Assembly: GCA_035626155.1 (NCBI GenBank)
Contig: DASPOF010000097.1
Coordinates: forward strand, 1 to 25,786
Source: DASPOF01 sp035626155
GTDB taxonomy: Bacteria > Desulfobacterota > Binatia > Binatales > Binataceae
Reading direction: 5' to 3'
DNA: 25,786 bases
Shown: positions 15,335 to 22,878 of the stretch, piece by piece
Numbering within the stretch: the stretch's first letter is position 1
Layout of the letters: each line of letters begins with the position of its first letter
The notes under the pieces: model-generated
What the model saw: only the letters and a program-made list of their open reading frames with translations
Told to the model about the DNA's origin: nothing
The model's database searches: none
Program-made: the position numbers and the translations under genes

Positions 15335-16525
15335 TCAGCCCTTGGGTAGGCCCAGCGTGCGTTCGCCGATGATGTTGCGCTGAATCTCGCTCGTTCCCCC
15401 CGCGATCGTATATTGGCGCGCGCTGAGCACCCGATTCAGCCATCGCGGCGCGTCAGGCACGATCGGACTTGGATCGCCCAGCAGCGCGTGCGACCCGAGC
15501 ATCTCTGACGCGAAGCGCGCGATCGCCATTCCCAACTCGGAACCGAAAAGTTTGAGCATCGACCCCTCGGGCCCCGGTGCAAGCCCCTTGAGGCGGCGGG
15601 TGAGCGTGCGAAGGTGGGTGTACTTCGCCGCCTCGCAATCCATCGCAAACTGGGCGAGGCGTTGGCGGACCCACTCCTGCTCCCACGCCGGCCGCCCATC
15701 GATCTCCACCGTCTGCGCCAGTTCGGCGAGCCGCCGCACCTGCGATTTATGACCACCCCCGCCGCCGCCGCTGCGCTCGTACATCAGGGTGGTCATCGCG
15801 ACCTTCCATCCCTCGTTGAGCGGACCGACCAGGTTTTCCTTCGGCACCTGGACGTCGGTGAAGAACACCTCGTTGAAATGGGCGTGCCCGTTCATCAGAA
15901 CCAGCGGACGCACTTCCACTCCGGGGCTTTTCATCTCGAGGAGCAGGTAACTGATTCCGCGATGCTTGGGCGCGGCGGGATCGGTACGCGCAAGCAGGAA
16001 CATCCAATCGGCGTACTGTGCGCCCGAGGTCCACACCTTCTGCCCGTTGAGAAGAAAATTGTCGCCACGATCGAGCGCGCGAGTCTGAAGCGAGGCGAGA
16101 TCGGAACCGGCGCCCGGCTCGGAGTAGCCCTGGCACCAGATGTCGTCGCCGCTCAGGATGCGCGGCAGGAACCGCTTTTTCTGCGCCTCGGTCCCCCAAT
16201 GCATGAGCGTCGGCCCGCACAGTCCGAGCCCCGAATAGCCGGGCAGGACGGGCGCTCGCGCGCGCGCGTATTCCTCATCCCAGATAATTTGCTCGATTAG
16301 GCTCGCGGCGCGGCCGCCGTACTCGCGCGGCCATGAAAGCCCGTTCCATCCGGCTCGGCCGAGCTTGCGCTGGAATGCACGGCGGCGCTCGAAGACATCG
16401 CGATTGGGCGCGACGCGCTCGTCGGCCGCGTCGTCGATCTTGAGGTCCTCGGGCAGATTCGCGTCGAGCCAGCCGCGGACTTCGCGGCGGAACTCCTCCT
16501 GATCGGGTGTGTACTCGAAATCCAT
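15335..16525 (-). CDS. Acyl-CoA dehydrogenase family protein
   Basis: This 396-residue cytoplasmic FAD enzyme is expected to insert a trans double bond between C2 and C3 of an acyl-CoA and pass electrons to ETF. All family blocks are present: helical N-terminus (EFRREVRGWLDANLP), the flavin-contact segment WCQGYSEPGAGSDLAS (130-145), a beta-barrel middle with KVWTSGAQYADW, and the C-terminal IAGGTSEIQRNIIGERTLGLPKG. Glu250 in LMYERSG occupies the position of the catalytic base in the FadE-like branch. A run of six glycines follows it (253-258). GAGGG lies eight bases before ATG. No ETF gene is nearby and the substrate cannot be told. It follows the citrate synthase-like gene on the same strand after 202 bp. 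Confidence 0.95.
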   Translation of the reverse strand: MDFEYTPDQEEFRREVRGWLDANLPEDLKIDDAADERVAPNRDVFERRRAFQRKLGRAGWNGLSWPREYGGRAASLIEQIIWDEEYARARAPVLPGYSGLGLCGPTLMHWGTEAQKKRFLPRILSGDDIWCQGYSEPGAGSDLASLQTRALDRGDNFLLNGQKVWTSGAQYADWMFLLARTDPAAPKHRGISYLLLEMKSPGVEVRPLVLMNGHAHFNEVFFTDVQVPKENLVGPLNEGWKVAMTTLMYERSGGGGGGHKSQVRRLAELAQTVEIDGRPAWEQEWVRQRLAQFAMDCEAAKYTHLRTLTRRLKGLAPGPEGSMLKLFGSELGMAIARFASEMLGSHALLGDPSPIVPDAPRWLNRVLSARQYTIAGGTSEIQRNIIGERTLGLPKG

Positions 16526-16713
16526 GACGCAGCCCTCAATTCAAAAGGTTTCGCGCAGGCCGCGCAGCCGGTGACTTCATCGCGCGCGCCGCTCCCGGCC
16601 GATCAATACGACTTCGCGCCGCCGTCCGTCAAAGCACGCGGCAGGCTGCAATCGGGCAAACGCGCGGTTCGGTCTTCGGGATGAAAGAAGGGATTTGAAT
16701 CGAGGGGCAGCCC

Positions 16714-16727
16714 GCGGAATTTTCCGC
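16714..16727 (-). other. Hairpin directly after the citrate synthase stop
   Basis: GCGGAA and TTCCGC abut the TAG stop at 16728 and form a compact stem-loop with a TT/AA centre. No T-run follows. It may aid 3'-end formation but is not a clear terminator. Confidence 0.25.
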
Positions 16728-18104
16728 CTATTCCCAGTGGCGGAGCGGAACGCCGCGATAGCGCATGCGGGGGCGTATCAGCCGGTTGTCCGCGTATTGT
16801 TCGAGGCTATGCGCGATCCATCCGGCGGCGCGGCCCACCGCAAAAATCGCCGCCGGAAGCCCTCGCGTAAAGCCGAGCATCCGCGTCGAGACCGTCAGCT
16901 CGAAATCGAGATTCGGCCTCAGGCGTTCGCGCTTCCAGACCTCCTCTTCGACCCGCAATGCGATGTCAAAAAGCTTGCCGCCCTTGCGCCGCGCGATCGT
17001 GACGGCATGCTTGCGCAGCAGCGCGGCCCGCGGGTCGCCATCCGCATAGATCGCATGTCCGAAGCCGGGCGGGAGCTGCGATTCGCGGCCGAATGCATCG
17101 AGCGTATCGGCAACCCTGGCGCCCGCGCCCAGGCGCGCGAACATCTCCTCGATTCGGTCGCACGCGCCGCCGTGGATCGGCCCCGAGAGCGAGCACAGAG
17201 CGGCCAGCACCGAGGCAAAAAGATCGGCCCCCGTGCTCGCGACCACGCGCGCGGCGAACGTCGATGCGTTCAGTTCGTGCTCGGCGCAGGCGACGAGCAC
17301 CCGGTCGAGCGATTCGATTTCCCAGTGGGCCGGCGTCGTTCCCACGACCGAGCGCAGCAGCCGCGCCGCGGTGCCGCCGGCGCTTTCCGCGTCCGATGCG
17401 GGATCGCGCGCGAGCGCGAGCGGGAGATGGCTCACGATAAGCTTGGCGCGGTCGATACGCGAGCGCGGCGCCTGCAGGCGGTCCCACGCCGCGAGCGCCG
17501 GCATCAGCGCCTGGAGGCGGAGCAGAGGCGGCGCATCGTAGCCGACCGCGCCGAGTGCAGCCGTGACCGGCGGGGCAATCCGCACACCGGCGATCTCAGC
17601 GCGCAGCGCGGCGGCTTCATCCGCCGGCGGCCGCGATCCGTTCCACAGCAGCAGGCAGACTTCTTCGAACGATGCGCGCTCGACCAGTTCCTCGATCGGA
17701 TAGCCGCGGTATGCGAGCCGGCCCTCGACGACCCTGCTCACCGCCGACTCGGCGACAATCACGCCGGGCGCCCCCGCCTCTGAGGTCTTGGGCTGCGCGA
17801 CGGTCACCCACGACGATGCGTGCGGGAGGCTTCGCCCGCGCCTGCCGCGCTCGGGAGTGACCAGCCCGCGCAGCGCCTCGATGTCCGCACGACGGTAGAG
17901 CGCCTTGCGGCCGATCCGCCGGCGATAGCTCCTGAGCCATCCGCGGCTCACGTAGGCGTAGAGCGTGCCGAGCTTGACGCCGAGCTGGCCGGCGGCCTCG
18001 GCGGCAGTAAGCATCCGAGTGCGATCGAGATTGCTTTTGGCCACTGGAGACTGGCTCCGCCGCGAATCCCCCCTCCAAGGGAGCCGCTTCCGTTCAGGAT
18101 GCAT
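16728..18104 (-). CDS. Citrate synthase family enzyme with N-terminal helix-turn-helix
   Basis: This 458-residue protein joins two modules. Residues about 31-80 form a MerR/excisionase-like helix-turn-helix (MLTAAEAAGQLGVKLGTLYA, then YRRRIGRKALYRRADIEAL). Residues about 110-458 are a citrate synthase fold with all three catalytic residues: H276 in ACAEHELNAST, H311 in GPIHGGA and D400 in NLDFELTV. The expected chemistry is condensation of acetyl-CoA (or another acyl-CoA) with oxaloacetate. Proteins of this layout are known in databases, but their DNA-binding role is unproven. The start is uncertain: ATG 18104 has no Shine-Dalgarno sequence, and a downstream ATG at 18014 would still keep the HTH. 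It is divergent from a methyltransferase gene with only 49 bp between them, so autoregulation at that spacer is conceivable. Confidence 0.9.
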   Translation of the reverse strand: MHPERKRLPWRGDSRRSQSPVAKSNLDRTRMLTAAEAAGQLGVKLGTLYAYVSRGWLRSYRRRIGRKALYRRADIEALRGLVTPERGRRGRSLPHASSWVTVAQPKTSEAGAPGVIVAESAVSRVVEGRLAYRGYPIEELVERASFEEVCLLLWNGSRPPADEAAALRAEIAGVRIAPPVTAALGAVGYDAPPLLRLQALMPALAAWDRLQAPRSRIDRAKLIVSHLPLALARDPASDAESAGGTAARLLRSVVGTTPAHWEIESLDRVLVACAEHELNASTFAARVVASTGADLFASVLAALCSLSGPIHGGACDRIEEMFARLGAGARVADTLDAFGRESQLPPGFGHAIYADGDPRAALLRKHAVTIARRKGGKLFDIALRVEEEVWKRERLRPNLDFELTVSTRMLGFTRGLPAAIFAVGRAAGWIAHSLEQYADNRLIRPRMRYRGVPLRHWE

Positions 18105-18153
18105 CAAGTCGTGACAACATATATACAGTCAATGTCAGAAGGAGAACAGCCCC
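18105..18153. promoter_or_regulatory. AT-rich divergent promoter region
   Basis: This 49-bp spacer between the HTH-citrate synthase (minus) and methyltransferase (plus) genes contains the AT island ACATATATACAG flanked by GTGACAA and CAATGTC, which form a loose dyad. The plus-strand gene has AGAAGGAG as its ribosome-binding site. Promoter boxes for the two directions must overlap, but I cannot assign them with confidence. Confidence 0.4.
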
Positions 18154-18987
18154 ATGCCCGATCGCGCCGATTCCACGGCAGGCTCCCGGCCCGATCTGCC
18201 GACAGCGTCGAAAGCAATCGTCAAGGACGTCGATTTCGGCAAGACCGCGGCCGACTACGCGCGCCACCGCGCGGGCTTCCCCGATTCGTTCTTCGAGCGG
18301 CTGACCGCAATGGGCGTCATAAGACCCGGTCTGCGAGCGCTCGATCTCGGCACGGGCACCGGCACCATAGCGCGCGGGATTGCGCTGCGCGGATGCGACG
18401 TCGTCGGACTCGACCGTTCGGAGGCGTTGATGGCCGAAGCCGCGCGGCTCGACCGCGATGCGGGCCTCGTGGTCCGCTACGTGCAAGCGGCTGCCGAGGA
18501 GACCGGCATGCCCGCCGCAAGCTTCGACCTGGTGGCCGCAGGACAGTGCTGGCATTGGTTCGATGGCCGCCGCGCGGCGGCCGAGGCGCGGCGAGTCCTG
18601 CGCCCCGGCGGGCGGCTGGTGATCGCGAACTTCGACTGGATTCCGCTCGAGGGCAACATGGCCGATGCGACCGAAAAACTGATCGAGAAGCACAATCCGA
18701 AGTGGAAGCTCGGCGGCGGCCTCGGGATCCATCCGCTCTGGCCGCGCGACATGGCGATGGCAGGCTTCAGGAACATCGAGACGTTCTCATTCGACGTGGA
18801 CGCGCAGTACACGCACGAGGCGTGGCGCGGCCGGATTCGCGCGAGCGCCGGAGTCGGCGCGAGCCTGGCGCCCGCGGCCGTCGCCCGGTTCGACGATGAA
18901 CTCAAGCGGATGCTCGCCGAAAGATATCCGCAAGACCCGATGGCGGTGCTGCATCGCGTCTTCGCGGCAATTGGCGTCGCACCATAG
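18154..18987 (+). CDS. Class I SAM-dependent methyltransferase
   Basis: This 277-residue cytoplasmic Rossmann-fold methyltransferase has SAM-binding motif I ALDLGTGTGTIA (62-73), then VVGLDRS with the ribose-binding acidic residue. The motif II/III region contains SFDLVAAGQCWHWFD and RRVLRPGGRLVIANFDW. The GQCWHWF signature is common in the methyltransferase type 11/25 group acting on small molecules or lipids; the acceptor cannot be predicted. ATG 18154 has AGAAGGAG a few bases upstream. It diverges from the HTH-citrate synthase gene and converges with the outer-membrane barrel gene, 32 bp away. It may be a single-gene transcript. Confidence 0.93.
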   Translation: MPDRADSTAGSRPDLPTASKAIVKDVDFGKTAADYARHRAGFPDSFFERLTAMGVIRPGLRALDLGTGTGTIARGIALRGCDVVGLDRSEALMAEAARLDRDAGLVVRYVQAAAEETGMPAASFDLVAAGQCWHWFDGRRAAAEARRVLRPGGRLVIANFDWIPLEGNMADATEKLIEKHNPKWKLGGGLGIHPLWPRDMAMAGFRNIETFSFDVDAQYTHEAWRGRIRASAGVGASLAPAAVARFDDELKRMLAERYPQDPMAVLHRVFAAIGVAP

Positions 18988-19019
18988 GACGGCTGGCGGC
19001 GCGTGGAGCGCGAGGAAAT

Positions 19020-20252
19020 CTAGAAGGGGTAGTTGATCCCGGTAAAGATCGCGACACCCTCGCCGCCGATACCGATGTCGAGGTAGCCGACCACGAACGG
19101 CTCCGCAATGCCGCGAAACCCCACTCCGCCCACCGGATGCATCTGGCTTAGAGGGTTGTAGCCCATCGTATGTCCGACGCGGCCGATGTCGAAGAATGGC
19201 GCAAGCTCCAAGATCCCGTGCGTGCTGAATAGATTGGCCTGCCACACGCGCATGCGCAGCTCTGCGTTCAGGACCGTCTCGTTGTTGTCGATAAACCGGT
19301 CGGCGCCGAAGCCGCGCAGGGTCTCCTGGTCGGTCAGTATGCTTGCCTCGCCGCCCAGACGCGCCGCGGACCAGAACGGAATTTCGCCGTCGGCCGGCTC
19401 GTATTCCATGAAGAGATGGCCCGCGAACGTCATCCAGCTATTGAGCGAGTAGTACTGGCGGAGTTCTCCACCGAATCTTGTGTACGACACGGAGCTGAGG
19501 AACCGGCGGTCTGCGATCCCACCATAAAGGCGGTAGAGCCCGCCGGTGCGCGGGAGCTCGAGCGAATCGCGGCTGTCGTACGAAACCATCGCCTGGTTGA
19601 GGACCTCGCTCCCGCCGTTGATTCCCTTCTGGTGGGGGAACAACGAGAATATGGAAGGAACGTTTGTGAAACCGCCCTCCTGGATTCGCACCCATCGCGG
19701 CCGTTCCATCAGCGACACTTGCCAGTTCGGCGTCAGATTCAGCCCGAGCAGCGCCCGCCCGTAAAGCTGCTGCTGCGTGTAGTTGCTCTGGTTGCCGTGA
19801 GCTGAATGGTTGCCCAGCCCGTAAAAGCGCTCGGTCGGATCGCGCTCGAAATAGAATCGCCCCTCGAATGACCACCAATTCTGATGGGTTCGCCCGGTCT
19901 CATAGTCGAGGTCGACCTGCCGTTGGATTTTCTCCTGCCCGCCGGTCTCGACGTACCATTGCGTGTCCTCGGACGGGTACGACAGGTAGCGGAAATTTCC
20001 GCCGGCGCCGAGCGTGGTATTCCAATTGATGTCGGGGGCAAAGATGTCGCGAATCTGGTCCTTGTCGTTCGTAAACAGGAATACCGGGAGCACTCCAACC
20101 GTGGTTCCGCCGTTGGGGTCGGTCGCGACTTCCGGGACCGGTATCAGCGGCCATGAGCTCGGGTTCATCAGGTCGAAGGCATGAGCTGGCGACGCGGCAC
20201 ATGCCCAGGCAATCAACATTGAGATTGAGGTTGTCGCGAGGCGACGCTTCAT
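19020..20252 (-). CDS. Omp85-like (BamA/TamA-type) outer-membrane barrel without POTRA
   Basis: This 410-residue protein has a signal peptide (about 1-25, SPAHA-F) followed directly by beta-strands. The Omp85 barrel marks are DSRDSLELPRTGGLYRL and, near 312-315, the LRGF form of the (V/I)RG(F/Y) loop-6 motif, with DRFIDNN and ELRMR after it. The C-terminal NYPF ends in Phe. There is no room for POTRA domains, so this is the short surface antigen-type branch, not BamA itself. Role unknown: possible lipid or protein translocation, or structural. The frame is open to 20291, but ATG 20252 begins the signal peptide and has AGGA seven bases before it. It is convergent with the methyltransferase gene and divergent from the ThDP enzyme gene. 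Confidence 0.88.
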   Translation of the reverse strand: MKRRLATTSISMLIAWACAASPAHAFDLMNPSSWPLIPVPEVATDPNGGTTVGVLPVFLFTNDKDQIRDIFAPDINWNTTLGAGGNFRYLSYPSEDTQWYVETGGQEKIQRQVDLDYETGRTHQNWWSFEGRFYFERDPTERFYGLGNHSAHGNQSNYTQQQLYGRALLGLNLTPNWQVSLMERPRWVRIQEGGFTNVPSIFSLFPHQKGINGGSEVLNQAMVSYDSRDSLELPRTGGLYRLYGGIADRRFLSSVSYTRFGGELRQYYSLNSWMTFAGHLFMEYEPADGEIPFWSAARLGGEASILTDQETLRGFGADRFIDNNETVLNAELRMRVWQANLFSTHGILELAPFFDIGRVGHTMGYNPLSQMHPVGGVGFRGIAEPFVVGYLDIGIGGEGVAIFTGINYPF

Positions 20253-20579
20253 CGATGGTCCTGGCTCCCTGGCCTTCGACCCGCGTGCCAATTATCGGCG
20301 GGTGTTTTCAGCCGAGTTGTTTCAAGGTGACAGGCTTGAGGATTACGATCAACCCCGTCAGGCATTTTTATCGTTCGAGACACCCCGCCCGGGGTGTAAT
20401 CTCGCGCATCCAATGCCGGGGCGCTTTTCGCGCGCGCGCAAAATGTGCAAGGATTTGACTAAATGAAGTCCCCTGCCGTCAATTAGGCGCGGCTTGCATC
20501 GCGCGGGCGCGTGCGCGCCGCGGATATCGGCGCGGGCACGGCGCGGCAACGGGGACGGGATCGAACGGAGGACCTCATA
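20253..20579. other. Divergent intergenic region with a strong hairpin
   Basis: These 327 bp separate the outer-membrane barrel gene (minus) and the ThDP enzyme gene (plus). A strong hairpin lies at 20376-20404. On the plus strand TTGACT (20455-20460) lies 18 bases before TCAATT (20479-20484), a possible but weak promoter. On the minus strand GATAAT (20296-20291) could be a -10 without a matching -35. GGAGGA at 20566-20571 is the ribosome-binding site for the plus gene. No gene was found. Confidence 0.5.
20376..20404. promoter_or_regulatory. Strong hairpin in the divergent spacer
   Basis: ACACCCC (20380-20386) and GGGGTGT (20391-20397) pair perfectly around GCCC. The stem extends through CGAGA/TCTCG with two bulged adenines. 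No T-run follows on either strand, so a terminator is unlikely. A transcription-factor dyad or an RNA leader element of the divergent genes is more plausible. Confidence 0.4.
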
Positions 20580-22274
20580 ATGGCGAACACTGACGGCGGT
20601 GAGTTGATCGCGCGGGTGATGAAAGAAAACCACGTGCGGTATTGCTTCGCGATCAACGGCGGGCACCTGTTTCCGATTCTCAGGCAACTGCGCGACCACG
20701 ACATCAAGTTGATCCACATGCGCCACGAGCAGGCGGCCGCTTACGCCGCCGATGCGTATGCGCGCACCTCAGGCGAGGTGGGATTGTGCATGGTCACGGC
20801 CGGCTGCGGCCTGACCAATGCGGTGACCGGCCTGTGCGTCGCCGGGCTCACCGGCAGCGCCGTAGTCTGCATCTCCGGCCAGCATCCGAACACCGAAGAT
20901 CACCTCGGCTCGTTCCAGGAAGCATACGGGTCCGAGGTGGTGAAGAGCTTCTCGAAATTCACCAAGCGCGTGACCGACTGGCGCACGATTCAGTTCGACT
21001 TGCGCTCGGCCTTCCGCGAGGCGATCGCGCCGCCGCAGGGGGTCGCGCTGTTCGAGATTCCTCAGAACATCCTGCAGACCTACGATAATGACGAGCGCCA
21101 GCGCAAAGGCGCGCGCGGCTTCACGGTCGATGACCTGCGATCCGAGGGCGACCCGGCGAAAATCGATCGCGCGATCGAGATCCTGCACGCGGCCGAGCGC
21201 CCGGTCATCGCGGGCGGCGACGGGCTGTTCTGGTCGCAGGCCGGCCCCGAATTGAAGGAGTTCGTCGAGCTGACCTCGATTCCGATTTACGCCCGGCGCG
21301 CCGGACAGGGTGCGGTCAGCGAGGAGCATCCGCTCGCGATCCGCGGCCCGTTCAAGAAGCCCTTCACCGGGAACGCCGACGCGGTCCTCGCAGTGGGCTT
21401 CCGTTTCTGGAGCGGCGAGCACTTCGGTCAGCCGCCCACCTGGAGCGACAAGGCGAAGTACATCCAGGTGGATCAAACTCCCACGCGCATCGGATGGCAG
21501 GTCAATGCGGACGTGCCGATAGTCGGCGATCCCAAGCTCGTGCTGCGCCAGATGATCAACCGGATCAAGGAGCTCGAGCTTAACTTCTCGAAGAACCGCA
21601 CTTCGGCCTGGGTGAAGGAAGTGCAGGCGACGCGCGAGCGCTTCGACGCCGCCATCCGCGAACAGAATCAGAAAGTGGTGAACAGCCGTCCGATTCATCC
21701 GGCGCGGCTGTGCGATGACCTCATCAAGGTGCTCGACAAGAGCGCAACCACGATCATCGACAGCTTCACGCTCTCGGGCTGGATGAGCCGGGCGTTCACC
21801 TGCCGCTTCATGGGGCAGGTCGTCGATGCGGGCCCGCTCGCCCCGGTCGGACATGGAGTCGGGATGGGAGTGGGCGCGCAGCTCGCGCGGCCCGGAAAGC
21901 AGGTGGTCGTCATCAGCGGCGATGGCGGACTCGGCATCGGCGGTTTTGATATGGAGACCGCCGCGCGCTACAACCTCCCGGTCATCACGGTGCTATGGAA
22001 CAACAGTTCATGGGGTCCGGCTTTCGACCAGATGCCGGGACTCAAGGGCCGCACCGACCCGTTCAACATGTTGAAGGATATCCGCTACGACAAGATCTTT
22101 GCCGAGATGGGTTGCCACGGCGAATACGTCGAGACGGCCGACCAGATCGTCCCGGCGCTCGAGCGCGCCTTCAAGTCGGGCAAGCCGGCGCTGGTCAACG
22201 TGCTCGGCGACATCTCGGTCGGCAACGCGACACTGGGCGGGAATCTGCTGGGCTCAACGGGATCCAACGGCTGA
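20580..22274 (+). CDS. ThDP-dependent acetolactate synthase/2-hydroxyacyl-CoA lyase-like enzyme
   Basis: This 564-residue cytoplasmic enzyme has the three-domain pyruvate-oxidase/ALS fold. The catalytic glutamate that activates ThDP is E50 in HMRHEQAAAYAADAYAR. The ThDP/Mg site is G447-D-G449, 24 residues, then N474-N475 (GDG...NN). The middle domain has the ISGQHPNTEDHLGSFQE stretch usual for this superfamily. It could be an acetolactate synthase-like, 2-hydroxyacyl-CoA lyase or oxalyl-CoA decarboxylase-like enzyme; I cannot choose among them, and no ALS small-subunit gene is next to it. ATG 20580 with GGAGGA eight bases upstream is preferred over a frame extension to 20511. It is followed by a hairpin terminator and a lipoprotein gene. 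Confidence 0.9.
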   Translation: MANTDGGELIARVMKENHVRYCFAINGGHLFPILRQLRDHDIKLIHMRHEQAAAYAADAYARTSGEVGLCMVTAGCGLTNAVTGLCVAGLTGSAVVCISGQHPNTEDHLGSFQEAYGSEVVKSFSKFTKRVTDWRTIQFDLRSAFREAIAPPQGVALFEIPQNILQTYDNDERQRKGARGFTVDDLRSEGDPAKIDRAIEILHAAERPVIAGGDGLFWSQAGPELKEFVELTSIPIYARRAGQGAVSEEHPLAIRGPFKKPFTGNADAVLAVGFRFWSGEHFGQPPTWSDKAKYIQVDQTPTRIGWQVNADVPIVGDPKLVLRQMINRIKELELNFSKNRTSAWVKEVQATRERFDAAIREQNQKVVNSRPIHPARLCDDLIKVLDKSATTIIDSFTLSGWMSRAFTCRFMGQVVDAGPLAPVGHGVGMGVGAQLARPGKQVVVISGDGGLGIGGFDMETAARYNLPVITVLWNNSSWGPAFDQMPGLKGRTDPFNMLKDIRYDKIFAEMGCHGEYVETADQIVPALERAFKSGKPALVNVLGDISVGNATLGGNLLGSTGSNG

Positions 22275-22302
22275 CGGCGGATAAGGACATTCTCGGCTTG
22301 GC

Positions 22303-22328
22303 AAGGGCGGCCCGGGGTGGCCGCCCTT
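22303..22328 (+). terminator. Terminator-like hairpin after the ThDP enzyme gene
   Basis: AAGGGCGGCC (22303-22312) and GGCCGCCCTT (22319-22328) form a perfect 10-bp GC-rich stem around CGGGGT, followed by TCGTTCG. It lies 28 bp past the stop. The T-run is short and broken, so efficiency is uncertain. It ends only 12 bp before the next gene's ATG, so it may also affect that gene's translation. Confidence 0.5.
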
Positions 22329-22340
22329 TCGTTCGCCACG

Positions 22341-22832
22341 ATGAAACTTAAACCGTTACTTCTGGTTCTTCCGGCTGCGATTTTTCTCGCCTGCAAGCCG
22401 GCCACCGAGGCGGTCCCGACCTGCCCGCCCGGAACCAGGGCGCTCGGAGAGCCGCCACCGGAGGGCCAGGAAATCTCGTGCGCGAAAGTCGCGGATGGAA
22501 AGGTCGTCGTCGATGCGGATGGCAAGCCGGTCAAGGAGGGACCGTTCATCCTCTATCGCGGCGACGGCTCGAAGATGATGCAGGGCAACTACCGCGACGG
22601 CAAGCAGGACGGTGAATGGACCCTCTGGTACGAAAACGGGATGAAACAATCGATCGACCACTATCGCAACGGCCTGCTGGATGGAGAGCATACGGGCTGG
22701 TACACGAACGGAAAAATCTCTGCGATGGGGACCTATCGCGACGGCAAGCGCGAGGGCACGTGGAAGCGCTGGGATCCGCAGGGATTCCGCAACTGGGAAG
22801 AAACCTACAAGGACGACAAACGGATTCAGTAA
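22341..22832 (+). CDS. Lipoprotein with MORN/YwqK-type repeats
   Basis: This 163-residue exported protein has a lipoprotein-like signal, MKLKPLLLVLPAAIFLAC, with lipidation expected at C17 (FLAC is a slightly atypical lipobox). From about residue 67 there are roughly four repeats of the MORN_2 type, each like G.YRDGK.DGEWTLWYENG. Such repeats occur in the YwqK antitoxin-like family and in many periplasmic proteins of unknown role. No toxin gene is adjacent, so an antitoxin role is not supported. A GTG at 22317 would add eight residues and lies inside the preceding hairpin. ATG 22341 gives the better signal but has no Shine-Dalgarno sequence. It converges with the TldE-like gene 46 bp away. 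Confidence 0.82.
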   Translation: MKLKPLLLVLPAAIFLACKPATEAVPTCPPGTRALGEPPPEGQEISCAKVADGKVVVDADGKPVKEGPFILYRGDGSKMMQGNYRDGKQDGEWTLWYENGMKQSIDHYRNGLLDGEHTGWYTNGKISAMGTYRDGKREGTWKRWDPQGFRNWEETYKDDKRIQ

Positions 22833-22878
22833 CGCGCGTCCGGGTTTCGTCTCGGCGCGCGCGGCGCAACACAGGCGG

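Noticed and set aside
22341..22832. YwqK-type antitoxin of a toxin-antitoxin pair
   Set aside because: The protein is a predicted exported lipoprotein and no toxin-like gene is adjacent.
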